42,214 nucleotides of DNA from Anaerolineae bacterium (lineage in GTDB: Bacteria; Chloroflexota; Anaerolineae; Aggregatilineales; Phototrophicaceae), in NCBI GenBank assembly GCA_023382675.1, contig JAHDWN010000049.1, positions 1-42,214 on the forward strand, read 5' to 3'. A model generated the notes under the pieces. It was given only the letters and a program-made list of their open reading frames with translations, ran no database searches and was not told where the DNA came from. Shown here piece by piece: positions 8,088 to 16,621 of this stretch (its first letter is position 1; each line of letters opens with the position of its first letter). The translations under genes were made by a program, and so were the position numbers.

Positions 8088-8324
8088 TTGAACCGCAATG
8101 ACGCAAAGGTCGCAAAGAGGAAAACTTTTGGCGAAGTGGGGATGAGATCGTGGTCGCCGGGACATGAAATGCCTCGTCTGGATAGTGCGCCCGCTGCGCG
8201 GGCTTTGCTCATCACGCGCGCGTTGACCGAGCCTCCGTAGGAGGCGACAACCCAGCCCGCCCATTTCATGGGTGGGCGGAGATCAGCGAATTCCCTTTGC
8301 GTTCATTGCGACTTTGCGGTTCAA
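8088..8324. repeat. hairpin-rich spacer bounded by inverted nonamer repeats
   Basis: The spacer 7959-8377 has no convincing gene. At 8088-8120 the plus strand reads ttgaaccgcaatg followed by two cgcaaag units, and 8293-8324 carries the same motif in reverse, so the two bound about 235 bp as an inverted pair. The motif is a degenerate 9-nt repeat (ccgcaaagt-cgcaatgaa-cgcaaaggg in the right copy). Inside are three stems, each with a 3-nt loop: gcccgc/gcgggc (8189-8203), gcctcc/ggaggc (8231-8245), and a 10-bp stem with loop ttc (8255-8277, one G-U pair). It resembles the 27454-27596 spacer. Confidence 0.7.
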
Positions 8325-8377
8325 ATCGCTTTATTATTCAACTTACTGGATGCAACGATCTTGAGAAAGCCGCTGCT

Positions 8378-8713
8378 ATGGATCTTGCCCGTCTCACCGA
8401 AGCGCTCTCAATCCCTGCCGCATCGACTTTCGTCGTACACGGTCTCGACGTGCAGGATTGGGGGCGTGTCCTGCGCTTGCCCTGCCGCTACACCACGCCG
8501 GACGGCGACAGCGGCGCATTCGATCTCATCTTTGACGACTGCCGCGAGATGCGCTGGCGGCTCTACACGCACTACCAGGGCGACACCCCCGCGCTGGTCG
8601 ATTTGACGTTTGGCACGGCTGCGCAGCGCAAACCGGCGCACATCCTGACCGACGCTTTCGGCCTGTCGCTGTTGTACGGTGAGTACCGCATCATTCGCTC
8701 ACCGGCGGCGTGA
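8378..8713 (+). CDS. hypothetical protein, 111 residues
   Basis: Not recognised. The ATG at 8378 is chosen because the open frame upstream runs through the nonamer repeat. A weak GAGA lies about 12 nt upstream. The product is a soluble, beta-rich-looking protein with no signal peptide or membrane segment: an N-terminal MDLARLTEALSIPAAS helix, then a FDLIFDDCREMRWRLYTH segment and a C-terminal LTDAFGLSLLYGEYRI stretch. The reading frame has normal high-GC third positions. Its 3' end overlaps the convergent glycosyltransferase by 23 bp. It may be a real small gene of a lineage-specific family; no function is proposed. Confidence 0.55.
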   Translation: MDLARLTEALSIPAASTFVVHGLDVQDWGRVLRLPCRYTTPDGDSGAFDLIFDDCREMRWRLYTHYQGDTPALVDLTFGTAAQRKPAHILTDAFGLSLLYGEYRIIRSPAA

Positions 8714-10778
8714 AGATTTGCAGTTGGACGTTCTTTGTGCGCGTCGTATCGCGGGCGCTGCCCAGCGGCGCGAAATAGAGCACGAATTGGCGATCTTCCG
8801 GCACTTCCGCATAGCTCGGCGTGATCTCCGGCGGCTGCAAGTAGAAATACTGGCGCAAGAGATTGACCGTGTGCGCGTCACTCGGTGCGACGAAGAACGC
8901 ATACGGGCGGATCGCCGGCAGATCGGCGAGATAGCGGTGCGTGACCTCCTGCGGCGTAATCGATTGCACCCCCATGTCCGCGCGCAGGAAATTCAGGAAG
9001 TGGCTCGGCACGTTGCCATCGACGACCGGTTCGCCGACGAGAACGACGAACGTGTTCGTGTCCAGATCCGCCGCCCGCAGCACCGCATCCACGCTGTCGC
9101 GATAGCGCTTGATGTAGCGGTTTTGTTCGTTGAAGCGCTCGATGTGCGGGCCGAAGTAATAGATCACCTGGACGACACACATGACGACCACCGCCAGCGG
9201 CACGAGACGGCGCAGCAGGTGCGCCAGCGCGGGCGAACGCACCATCTCGGCAAGCCGTGTCACCGTCACACGCAGACCGAGGGCGATCAGGAGAGCGAGC
9301 GCGGGCAGCGCGACCACGTAGCGCGCTGAAACCGCCGGGTCTTTGAGCAGCGTATTGCCCGCCGCCGTCGCCAGCAGCCACAAGATGAGCAAGATCGAGG
9401 GCTGGCGCGGGCGCATCAATACGTAGGCGACGCCGAGCAGGAACAGGGGCACGATCCCGGTCAGGATGAGCGGTTGATCGCCGCCGTAATAGGCGACGCT
9501 CTCCGGGCGGTTGACGTACATCAGCAGCGGCGTGAGCGCCTGCCGCGCCAGATCGTCGATGGGCTGGCTGCCGGAGAGCACGTTCGAGATAAATTCGCTG
9601 CTCTGGGCAGACTGGTTGAGCCGGCCCGCCAATGCCTCGCCCTGAGCGTTGAAGACGTAGTAGACCGGCAGCGCGACCAGCAGGGCGGCCAGGATCATCA
9701 CGCCGATGCCGCGCAGACATGCCCGCAGGCTGCTGCGCCCCTCGGCGTCGCGCCAGGTCAACATCAGCCAGCCGAGCCAGATGATCATCAACGGCGTGTA
9801 GAGCAGTCGGCCTGCCTCAAAGAAATAATGGGTCGCGCCAAGGGCCACGCCCGCCAGTGCCCAATCGAGCCGCCGGTTGTAGCGCAGGCCGCGCACCGCC
9901 CAGGCGAAAGCCAGCGTGCCCGGCAGCGGGTCAGCCATGTTGAGCAGCGCCAGACGGCTGAAATGGATGTGCGGCGGGAAGAAAGCCAGCAGGATCGCAG
10001 CGATCAACGCGGTCGTGCGGTCGAACAAATGCCGCGCCAGGGCGTAGAGGGCGACGACGGTCAGCGCGCCGAGCACGCTGCTGACGATGCGCAGCCCGAA
10101 GAAGCCGTGGCCGAAAATCTCGACCGCGCCTGCCTCCCAGTAGGGGAAGATCGACGTGAACGGGAAAACCGTGGACATCGGGCGCAGCAGTTCGACATCG
10201 CCACGCCACCAGAAATTGCGGATGCCATCGACCCACGGCAGTTCATCAACCAGCGAGCGCACCAGCGTATCGAGCGCGACCACACGCGGCACAAGCGCGA
10301 CCAGGAATAGCCCGATAATCAGCAGCCATTCTTGCCCGGTGACGCGGTCGCCGCGCGGCGCGTCGCGCAGGCCGAGCAGGATCAACGCAATGCCACCGGC
10401 CAGCAGCGCGAACTGCACGTGCGACGACATGAAATCAAATTCGGGCGGCGCAAAGCGCAGTGCGTTGTTTTCCGCCAGCACAGCGAGCAGGATCACGCTC
10501 AGGCCGATCATCCACCAGCGCGGGCGGCGCACACTGCCCGCTGCTTGCGTCCGCCATGATACGAGCGGGATGCCGCGCATAGCGATAACGAGGGTGATCA
10601 GCCCGACCAGCATGGCGATGCCTGCCTGCACCAGATAATCCTGCTTGTTATCCGGGTGCAGCCAGAGCGCCGCGACGATCATGCTGATCACCCCAATGAT
10701 TAGGGCGATCGGGCGCGAGGCACCAACCTGTATGGAAGCGGACTGCGTATTACCTGTAGACTGTGTGTATATGCTCAT
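8691..10778 (-). CDS. GT-C/PMT-type membrane glycosyltransferase (GT39/ArnT-like)
   Basis: Integral membrane protein that would transfer a sugar from a lipid-linked donor to a protein or lipid on the outer face. Seen: 695 residues with about 12 hydrophobic segments, the first at about 23-40, and a soluble C-terminal region after about 520. The first large external loop has SLVDELPW (D178, E179), the acidic pair typical of GT-C enzymes, followed by PYWEAGAVEIFGHGFFGLRIVSSVLGAL and FFPPHIHFSRLALLNMADP, typical of the PMT_2 group. ATG at 10778 is preferred to a TTG 30 nt upstream, though neither has a good ribosome site. Donor and acceptor are unknown. It is divergent from the DUF3352 gene. Confidence 0.82.
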   Translation of the reverse strand: MSIYTQSTGNTQSASIQVGASRPIALIIGVISMIVAALWLHPDNKQDYLVQAGIAMLVGLITLVIAMRGIPLVSWRTQAAGSVRRPRWWMIGLSVILLAVLAENNALRFAPPEFDFMSSHVQFALLAGGIALILLGLRDAPRGDRVTGQEWLLIIGLFLVALVPRVVALDTLVRSLVDELPWVDGIRNFWWRGDVELLRPMSTVFPFTSIFPYWEAGAVEIFGHGFFGLRIVSSVLGALTVVALYALARHLFDRTTALIAAILLAFFPPHIHFSRLALLNMADPLPGTLAFAWAVRGLRYNRRLDWALAGVALGATHYFFEAGRLLYTPLMIIWLGWLMLTWRDAEGRSSLRACLRGIGVMILAALLVALPVYYVFNAQGEALAGRLNQSAQSSEFISNVLSGSQPIDDLARQALTPLLMYVNRPESVAYYGGDQPLILTGIVPLFLLGVAYVLMRPRQPSILLILWLLATAAGNTLLKDPAVSARYVVALPALALLIALGLRVTVTRLAEMVRSPALAHLLRRLVPLAVVVMCVVQVIYYFGPHIERFNEQNRYIKRYRDSVDAVLRAADLDTNTFVVLVGEPVVDGNVPSHFLNFLRADMGVQSITPQEVTHRYLADLPAIRPYAFFVAPSDAHTVNLLRQYFYLQPPEITPSYAEVPEDRQFVLYFAPLGSARDTTRTKNVQLQIFTPPVSE

Positions 10779-10870
10779 GGGCAGTTTACTGCAACACGAT
10801 AGATGCAAGATGCGTATACATCAACAGCGCATTGTCGCATGTTTTCGCCAATAAGGAAAAGGAGAGAGTT

Positions 10871-12622
10871 GTGACCAGAGTTTTACGGTTGATTCTTCTT
10901 GTGGCGGTCATGCTCGGCGTTTTGAGCGCCACAGCTATGGCAGCCCCGCCTGCCGACCTGAACGTGCTGGCAGCCTACTACCCGGACAAAACCCCCGTTT
11001 TCATCAGCTTCCGCACCGACGATGCCTTTATCGGGACGCTCGATGCGCTGCTCCAGCGTGTCAATGCTGCCGTTCCAGATGCGAATATCCCGCCGCTGGT
11101 CGCTGCGCTCGATGAAGCCATCGCCGATAGCGATCTCTTTGAAGGTGGCGATTTCCAATCGGTCGTGCGTTCCTGGCTGGGCGATGTCGCCTCAGTCGGC
11201 GTGCTCTCGCTCGACACAGCGTTCGATGAAGATCGCAGCAATGACGATAACGTCCCTTTCCTGTTCGCCGCCCAGATCACCGACCGGGCAGCAGCAGAGA
11301 CCTTTTGGGACACCACGCTGTTGAACAACCCGAACAACAACGAGTATGAACGCTCGACTGAGGGCGACTATACGATTTACGTGCCACAGACTTCAAGTCG
11401 CGCAGAGGGTGTCGTCGCCGTGGGTGATGACGTAGTCTTCGTCTCCAATCTGCGTGAAGCCTTGCCGCTGGGCGGCATGGGCGGGCTGGCCGCCAGCGAG
11501 ACGTTCACTTCCACGCTGGCCCTGCTGCCGGAGCCGGACTACAACCTGACCGGCTACTTCAACTTAGGCGGGGCGCTGCGCAAAATCTTCACCATGCCAG
11601 AGTTTCGCAGCCAACCGGGCATGGACATGTTCCAATCGCTCTTCGACGAGTTGCCGGCGCAGGCGCTGGGCGCGACTATCCTTGACGACCGTTCGCTCAC
11701 GCTCGACATTGCGCAGCCTTACGGCGCGATCATGGAGCGGATGAGCGCGATGGGCTTCGACGTGACGCTTGCTGGCCCCGTAGATCCGGCCTTTGCCGAG
11801 CGTATTCCTAACGGCACACCGCTGGTCATCCACTCGACCGGGATTGCCAACGCTTACCGCCAGCTCATCCAGTCGATGAATGTCCAGATGGACATGCTGG
11901 AGGGCGATGAGGCAGAGCAGATGCGCGAAGAGCTAGAACGCGGCCTGAGCCAACTCCGCGTGGCCGTGCGCGCTGCCACCGGCCTCGATCTGGACGAACA
12001 GCTCATCCCTGCCCTCGACGGCGATTACGCGCTCTACCTGGGCCTGAACGCCGGGCTGGCCGATGCACAGTCGATGATGGATATTATGCGCCAGCTTCCG
12101 GTTGAATTTGGCATCGTGCTCGAAGTCAGCGATCCCGCTGTCATCGATGGCCTGGTCAATGGGCTGGTCGAGACGGTCAAGGCCATTCCAGAGGAACAGG
12201 GTGTCACCATCTCGATTGCCGAGGATACAATTGGCGGGAACACAGTGCAGGTCGTGACCATTGAGGTGGAAGACTTACCGTTCCCAATCGAACTGGTGAT
12301 CGGCGGCGATGGCGAGGTCTTCTTCCTGGGCACGCCGGCGGCGGCGCGCGCGTCGCTCAACCCGGACGGCGGTTTGTTGGCCGATCCGCAGTATCGTGAG
12401 GCGAGCACCTACATGCTGAGCAATTCCAGCGCGGTGCTCTACATGGCGAGCAATGGTTTGCAGCCGCTGGTCAACCTGGTCGCGGCGGAGGGGGGAAGCA
12501 TTGGCGCGCGGAACGCACAGGAGTTCGCTGCTGTGCTGTCGCTGCTCAGCAGCAGCTCGATCAGCGCCAGCTACGAGGATGGCGTGAGCCGGGCACGCAT
12601 GGTTTGGACACTGCCTGAGTAA
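10871..12622 (+). CDS. secreted DUF3352-family protein
   Basis: Seen: 583 residues. GTG start at 10871 with GGAGAG 5 nt upstream, followed by a clear signal peptide (TRVLRLILLVAVMLGVLSATAMA, written here only as a description of its hydrophobic core and AMA cleavage site) and a mature start at APPADLNVLAAYYP. The body fits DUF3352: PVFISFRTDD near the start, repeated beta-rich segments with LxxAxxF patterns, and domain-length internal similarity between its halves. No enzymatic motif is seen and the function of the family is unknown. The frame is open for 36 codons before the GTG, but that part has no ribosome site and overlaps the divergent glycosyltransferase start. A strong hairpin follows the stop. 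Confidence 0.75.
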   Translation: MTRVLRLILLVAVMLGVLSATAMAAPPADLNVLAAYYPDKTPVFISFRTDDAFIGTLDALLQRVNAAVPDANIPPLVAALDEAIADSDLFEGGDFQSVVRSWLGDVASVGVLSLDTAFDEDRSNDDNVPFLFAAQITDRAAAETFWDTTLLNNPNNNEYERSTEGDYTIYVPQTSSRAEGVVAVGDDVVFVSNLREALPLGGMGGLAASETFTSTLALLPEPDYNLTGYFNLGGALRKIFTMPEFRSQPGMDMFQSLFDELPAQALGATILDDRSLTLDIAQPYGAIMERMSAMGFDVTLAGPVDPAFAERIPNGTPLVIHSTGIANAYRQLIQSMNVQMDMLEGDEAEQMREELERGLSQLRVAVRAATGLDLDEQLIPALDGDYALYLGLNAGLADAQSMMDIMRQLPVEFGIVLEVSDPAVIDGLVNGLVETVKAIPEEQGVTISIAEDTIGGNTVQVVTIEVEDLPFPIELVIGGDGEVFFLGTPAAARASLNPDGGLLADPQYREASTYMLSNSSAVLYMASNGLQPLVNLVAAEGGSIGARNAQEFAAVLSLLSSSSISASYEDGVSRARMVWTLPE

Positions 12623-12654
12623 GCGCACCGTCGCGTACAGCCATATCTCACTAA

Positions 12655-12684
12655 AGAACGGACGCCACACACGGCGTCCGTTCT
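12655..12684 (+). terminator. intrinsic terminator of the DUF3352 gene
   Basis: Perfect 13-bp arms (agaacggacgccg-type stem, agaacggacgcc... pairing with ...ggcgtccgttct) at 12655-12666 and 12673-12684, followed by gttgtatt. The T-run is imperfect. Confidence 0.7.
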
Positions 12685-12731
12685 GTTGTATTATCAGGCC
12701 GAAATTTCGCTACACGATTGAGGATCGGGCA

Positions 12732-13022
12732 TTGGCAGATTATCTGCGCACATCTCCCACAGAATGGATGTGGCACACCGGCGGGCGCGCTCACGCGGTG
12801 CGGCTCTTTGCGTCCACCCGCCGCTTGATCTGGTCGGCGTGGGTCGCGAGCGACTCCGGGCCGCGCTTTGACGCTGGCACCACGCAGACCTACGACGCCT
12901 TCATCGCGCAGGGCGCGCCGCCAGCCGAAGACGTGCCCGCCGCGCTGGCAGATCATCTGCGCCAGATGATTCTCCAGGCGGACGCGTCGGGGCGGCGGCG
13001 TGGACGCTTCTGTAATGGCTGA
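12732..13022 (+). CDS. hypothetical protein of about 96 residues, coupled to the YaeQ-like gene
   Basis: Not recognised. The visible start is TTG at 12732; the frame stays open upstream to the terminator hairpin, so the true start could be a little earlier. The protein has a WMWHTGGRAHAVRLFASTRRLIWSAWVAS-like central region, given here only as W/R-rich, then a DAGTTQTYDAF segment and an amphipathic C-terminal helix (PAALADHLRQMIL). Its stop overlaps the start of the next gene by 8 nt, so the two are probably translated together. No promoter is evident after the preceding terminator. Confidence 0.55.
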   Translation: MADYLRTSPTEWMWHTGGRAHAVRLFASTRRLIWSAWVASDSGPRFDAGTTQTYDAFIAQGAPPAEDVPAALADHLRQMILQADASGRRRGRFCNG

Positions 13023-13503
13023 TCGGCTGATCCTGCCGCGCAAGCTGCGGCTGCACGCCGGTGACCGCGCCATCGTCTTTGCGCGCGGCCTGAACGAGAG
13101 CAGTGAACACGTCCTGATGAAGGCGCTCCTCTGGGCGCTGTATCTGCCGCAGTATCCGCATCTAAGCGTCGAGATCCGCATCGGCGACCGCTACAAGCCG
13201 GACGTTGTCCAGATGGGCCCGGACGGCAAGCCGGTATTCTGGGGCGAGGCCGGGCAGGTAGGCGAAGCCAAAATCCACGCGCTCGTCAAACGCTACCGCA
13301 GCACACACTTCGCCATGGCGAAATGGCAGCGCAGCCTCCAGCCCTACGCGCAGATCGTGCGCGAGGCATTAGCCGGTGTCCAGCGCAGCGCCCCGTTCGA
13401 TTTGATCGCTTTCCCCGCCGACAGCGCTCAGCGCTTCGTCGATGCTGATGGGTTTGTGCGCGTGACCTGGGAAGACATCGAGCGCATCCGCATCGACGCC
13501 TGA
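13015..13503 (+). CDS. YaeQ-like protein (PD-(D/E)XK nuclease-like fold)
   Basis: Seen: 162 residues from ATG at 13015. The sequence RLHAGDRAIVFARGLNESSEHVLMK..., then KPDVV, and PVFWGEAGQVGEAKIHALVKRY resembles the YaeQ family layout (a core acidic strand followed by EVGxPDEKRIRKA), which has a PD-(D/E)XK-like fold. The function of YaeQ proteins is not settled, and residues for nuclease activity cannot be judged here. The start lies inside the end of the preceding small gene, suggesting coupled translation. Alternative: a conserved protein of unknown function with only distant similarity. Confidence 0.5.
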   Translation: MADRLILPRKLRLHAGDRAIVFARGLNESSEHVLMKALLWALYLPQYPHLSVEIRIGDRYKPDVVQMGPDGKPVFWGEAGQVGEAKIHALVKRYRSTHFAMAKWQRSLQPYAQIVREALAGVQRSAPFDLIAFPADSAQRFVDADGFVRVTWEDIERIRIDA

Positions 13504-13641
13504 AGCCCACCCGTATCTCATCTATCACCGTCAAATCCGTGACAGATGTCACCTTTCTTAGCTCGCTGCACTACGGCGTGATCCCGATCGCGATTTGTCG
13601 TTGTATTCTTTTTCACAGCGCGCCGCTTGAAGTTGGGAGAC

Positions 13642-14082
13642 ATGCCGGTGATGTTCGAAAATGCGCATTCGAAGCTTCGTGTTGGCGACATCATGACACG
13701 CAACCCGGTCACGGTGCAACCGGGGCAAACTCTGCGCGCCGCTCTCGAAACGATGGACGCGCACGATTGTCATCACCTGCCGGTTATTAGTCCCAGTGGA
13801 CATCTGGTCGGCGTGGTCACGGCGCGTGAATGCCGCCTGGCGCTGCGCCTGCCGGAACTCGTGCGCGATGACTGGCACGATCACGAGATGATCGATAAGC
13901 TGACGGTGCGCGACATCATGAATACCAGCGTCGTTGTCGCCGAGCCAGACACACTCGCGAAAGAAGCTGCCCGCCTCATGCTGCTGAATTACGCGACCTG
14001 TATCGCGATCCTGCTCGGCGAAACCCTCGTCGGCATCATAACAGTCTCCGACATCCTGGTCGCGTTTGTCTCATCGACTTGA
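13642..14082 (+). CDS. tandem CBS-domain protein
   Basis: Seen: about 146 residues made only of two CBS modules. CBS1 is VGDIMTRNPVTVQPGQTLRAALETMDAHDCHHLPVI-like (residues about 12-75) and CBS2 starts at VRDIMNTSVVVAEPDTLAKEAARLML with a final GIITVSDILVAFV. Such stand-alone pairs bind adenosine nucleotides or SAM and regulate partner proteins. The spacing GGGAG-ac-ATG at 13642 is tight; ATG at 13651 has an 11-nt spacing and is about equally likely. It is convergent with the DUF4303 gene, only 6 bp apart, so the 3' ends nearly touch. Confidence 0.88.
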   Translation: MPVMFENAHSKLRVGDIMTRNPVTVQPGQTLRAALETMDAHDCHHLPVISPSGHLVGVVTARECRLALRLPELVRDDWHDHEMIDKLTVRDIMNTSVVVAEPDTLAKEAARLMLLNYATCIAILLGETLVGIITVSDILVAFVSST

Positions 14083-14088
14083 AAGCAG

Positions 14089-14784
14089 TTATTCACCCGT
14101 GAACAGGCCGCGCTGCATATTGGCGGCGACAATCGCGCCGATGGTGGATGACGTCTCCAGTTCGACGGCATAGCGTGTGACCACATCCGGCGGGTTCAGC
14201 TGCGCCGCCCAATACAGGCGTTCCTCCAGCGTCGCATCGCCGACCATCAGCGTCAAGACGCAGGCTTTGCGTGTCGCTTCAGCGCCGAACACACCCTGCT
14301 CATCGAGCGTGCGCAGGACGGCGGCGCAAATGCCACGCATCCGTGCCAGGTAGGCTTGCAGCACATCCCAGGCGTCATCCTCCGCCAGCGTGCGCTCACG
14401 GTGAACGACGCGCTCGTACCAGCGCGCCCCCGTCCCGAAGGCCGCGCTGAGGCTGTCGAACGCCGGCATCCCGGCGGAGAAACAGTGATATTCCCAATCG
14501 GCGGCGATATACCGCAGCAGGGCACACACGTCGGCCTCGGCGAGATCCGCGTACCAGCCGCGCCCATGATCCTGCTTCATGTAGGCCCTGGCCGTGTGCA
14601 CAAGCGCCGCCTCGCTGTTGGCGCTGGCGAACAGATGCGCATTCATCGGCGATGCGTAGAGCGCGTAGACATAAAACTGCTCGTGAGGGCGATGCCGCCG
14701 CAGGGTGACGAAGCCGTCGTAGGCGGCGGAGAGCAGGTGTGCGGCAAAACCGTCGTAGTCGAACGTCTTCAGGTCATCGCTCAT
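14089..14784 (-). CDS. DUF4303 family protein
   Basis: Seen: 231 residues without signal peptide. The pattern FAAHLLSAAYDGFVTLRRH, EQFYVYALYASP, a central WEYHCFSAGMPAF, and a C-terminal LRTLDEQGVFGAEATRKACVLTLMVGD fits DUF4303, a family of cytosolic proteins that often occurs near toxin-immunity or SMI1-like genes. Here no toxin is seen. The preceding gene on the same strand, a lipoprotein, ends 21 nt upstream, so the two may form an operon. The start has only a weak ribosome site. Confidence 0.7.
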   Translation of the reverse strand: MSDDLKTFDYDGFAAHLLSAAYDGFVTLRRHRPHEQFYVYALYASPMNAHLFASANSEAALVHTARAYMKQDHGRGWYADLAEADVCALLRYIAADWEYHCFSAGMPAFDSLSAAFGTGARWYERVVHRERTLAEDDAWDVLQAYLARMRGICAAVLRTLDEQGVFGAEATRKACVLTLMVGDATLEERLYWAAQLNPPDVVTRYAVELETSSTIGAIVAANMQRGLFTGE

Positions 14785-14805
14785 AGGGCATCACAGCTCG
14801 GCGGG

Positions 14806-15606
14806 CTAACAGCCGAACGGCACAGTGATGTTGTAGTCGGCGCCAATGTCGTACAGATCGTAACGCAGAATCACCGAGCCATCGACCGGAAGCTGGCGGT
14901 CGAAAATGAACGCATTCTGCACCTCCAGGTTGACCCAAAAGCGCACGACCGCGTTATGCTCGGCGGAAAACCACAGCTCGCTGCTCGTCATCGTCACCGT
15001 CCCGCCATCGCCCGCGCGGATGGCTGGCAGCACCAGATCCGTCTCGGCAAAGGTGTAGCCGTAGACCGGCGTGCCGTTGATCGTCGCCTGCCGCCCGCCA
15101 GGCACAGCACGCTCGATGCCACCGATCAGCGTGCCTGCGCGCAAATCAGCGGCCAGCGCCGCCGCATCGCTGCCGCTCTGGCACACATCGCCGCGCACGA
15201 GGAAGGCATCCGGCCCCAGGCGCACCGCTTCGTAGGCGTTGTCCGCCGTCTGCCCGATCAGCTCGCCGGAGGTGTTGACAACGACGCGCCGTGCCGAGCC
15301 GAGCTGGTTGAACTCGACCTCGGCATTCGCCGTCGCCTGTGCCGGGCGCGTCGTCCGCGCGAACACGCCGTTGAATTCCAGCCGCACGACGTAGCGCCAG
15401 CCTGATACATCCTCAAGATGATCGTCGATCTGCGGGAAGCGGATCTCGGTGTTATACGGCGGCGGCGGCGCATTCTGCGTCAGGACGACCGCCGTCGCCA
15501 GTTCGTCTATCGACGGCGCGACCGTCGGCAGACCCTCATAGCTGATCGTGCGCGGTTCGCAGGCCGCGAGAGCGAGCAGGAAAACGGCGAGCAGGATTCG
15601 ATGCAT
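14806..15606 (-). CDS. hypothetical lipoprotein
   Basis: Seen: 266 residues from ATG at 15606 (another ATG is at 15615). A signal peptide with lipobox LAAC places the mature N-terminal cysteine about residue 16, so it should be anchored to the outer face of the membrane. The mature part is beta-rich, with VEFNQLGSARRVVVNTSG-like strands, two further cysteines (one at the C-terminal GC end) and no catalytic motif. It is reminiscent of LppX/LprG-type lipid-carrier folds in length and strand pattern, but that is only an impression. Likely first gene of a pair with DUF4303. Confidence 0.65.
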   Translation of the reverse strand: MHRILLAVFLLALAACEPRTISYEGLPTVAPSIDELATAVVLTQNAPPPPYNTEIRFPQIDDHLEDVSGWRYVVRLEFNGVFARTTRPAQATANAEVEFNQLGSARRVVVNTSGELIGQTADNAYEAVRLGPDAFLVRGDVCQSGSDAAALAADLRAGTLIGGIERAVPGGRQATINGTPVYGYTFAETDLVLPAIRAGDGGTVTMTSSELWFSAEHNAVVRFWVNLEVQNAFIFDRQLPVDGSVILRYDLYDIGADYNITVPFGC

Positions 15607-15730
15607 GGCCCACATTCAGATTATCGACCCGATATGCAGTCGATTCTAAGCGACTCGCCGCCGCTTTTCAACGCAGGGGGCAAAAACCAGCGCAAACGCA
15701 TGAATATCAGACGGGTGATAGGAATTCGTA

Positions 15731-15763
15731 TTGAACCGCAAAGTCTCAAAGAACACAAAGTAG
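15731..15763 (+). repeat. third copy of the nonamer repeat
   Basis: Reads ttgaaccgcaaagt followed by ctcaaagaa and cacaaagta, the same 9-nt degenerate motif as at 8088 and 8293. It lies in the 15607-15836 spacer between the lipoprotein and the Uma2 gene. A shorter, more degraded copy in reverse is at 31661-31675. Confidence 0.65.
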
Positions 15764-15836
15764 AGTTCTATTTGGCTTCTTATTTGCGAACTTTTCGGCT
15801 CATAGTGATTTTGACGCAGGCAGCGCATTCTGCTCA

Positions 15837-16499
15837 TCACTTGTCGGCGGTGAGCATAGCCTGGACGGTGGCGACGATTTCAATCGGGTTCGGCAGCAGA
15901 TCTTGCCAGAGTAAGTCAACCTGCAAACCAAACTCTGGCAGCAGCGGCGTGATGTAAACACCCGCCGCGTCGGCATCGTGGCGCACAAAGATGCCCGCTG
16001 TGTTCAGGCGATAGAACAGCGCTTCCCGACGGCGTGAGTCGAACAGCCAGTATTCGCGCGCGCCGATCTTCTCGTATTCGTTGAACTTGGTGCCGCGGTC
16101 GCGTTCGCTGCTCTCTTCCGACACGATCTCGATCACGATGTCGGGCGCGCCGGTGAAGGCCGTCTCGGAGATCTCGCCCGTGTTACCATGCAGGATCAGC
16201 ATCAGATCCGGCTCACGGTTGGCGCGGGGTTGAATCGTAGGCATCCGCAGCACAAATGGCGGAAAGACGACTTCGCCGATGGGTCGCAGCGCCAGGTAAG
16301 TCTCCAGCAGCGTGCCAAGATAATTGATGTGCTGGTTGTGTTTTCTGGTTGCAGGCGACGTCTTGATGACCGCGCCTTCTACCCATTCGCAGAAATCGTC
16401 CGCGTATTGTTCCAGGTATGCCGCTTCGGTGACGCCGGTCGCAATCACCTCACCCGCGATGCTGGTGATCGTTACTGGCGTTCGCAGGGTATCCAACAT
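15837..16499 (-). CDS. Uma2 family (DUF820) putative restriction-like nuclease
   Basis: Seen: 220 residues. Family signature EPDLMLIL (D98), then GAPDIVIEIVSEES (E124 and neighbours) and RDRGTKFNEYEKIGAREYWLFD. These fit the PD-(D/E)XK-fold Uma2/DUF820 proteins, which are abundant as paralogues in Cyanobacteria and Chloroflexota and have unproven function. ATG at 16499 is chosen because GAGGGCGAG lies just upstream; the open frame continues for 36 more codons through the promoter region. The gene is divergent from the SRPBCC gene. An upstream palindrome may be its operator. Confidence 0.88.
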   Translation of the reverse strand: MLDTLRTPVTITSIAGEVIATGVTEAAYLEQYADDFCEWVEGAVIKTSPATRKHNQHINYLGTLLETYLALRPIGEVVFPPFVLRMPTIQPRANREPDLMLILHGNTGEISETAFTGAPDIVIEIVSEESSERDRGTKFNEYEKIGAREYWLFDSRRREALFYRLNTAGIFVRHDADAAGVYITPLLPEFGLQVDLLWQDLLPNPIEIVATVQAMLTADK

Positions 16500-16527
16500 C
16501 AGTCTCGCCCTCGTATCCTTACAAAGT

Positions 16528-16547
16528 AGTATATCAGGACTTCCTGA
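16528..16547 (-). promoter_or_regulatory. candidate Uma2 promoter with palindromic operator
   Basis: The minus strand has TATACT (plus 16528-16533) as a -10, about 29 nt before the Uma2 ATG. Immediately upstream, inside the promoter spacer, is the 14-bp palindrome TCAGGACTTCCTGA (16534-16547; arms of 6, centre ct). No good -35 is seen, so an activator or repressor site is plausible. Confidence 0.35.
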
Positions 16548-16621
16548 GCGATGGCATGATCCTGAATCACAGTAACCTGCCAATATGCTGCCGGGGCACG
16601 TGTGCAAAGGAGAGGAAGATC

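Noticed and set aside
8688-8713. Frameshift at the hypothetical gene / glycosyltransferase junction
   Set aside because: A short overlap of convergent stops explains it; both frames are intact.
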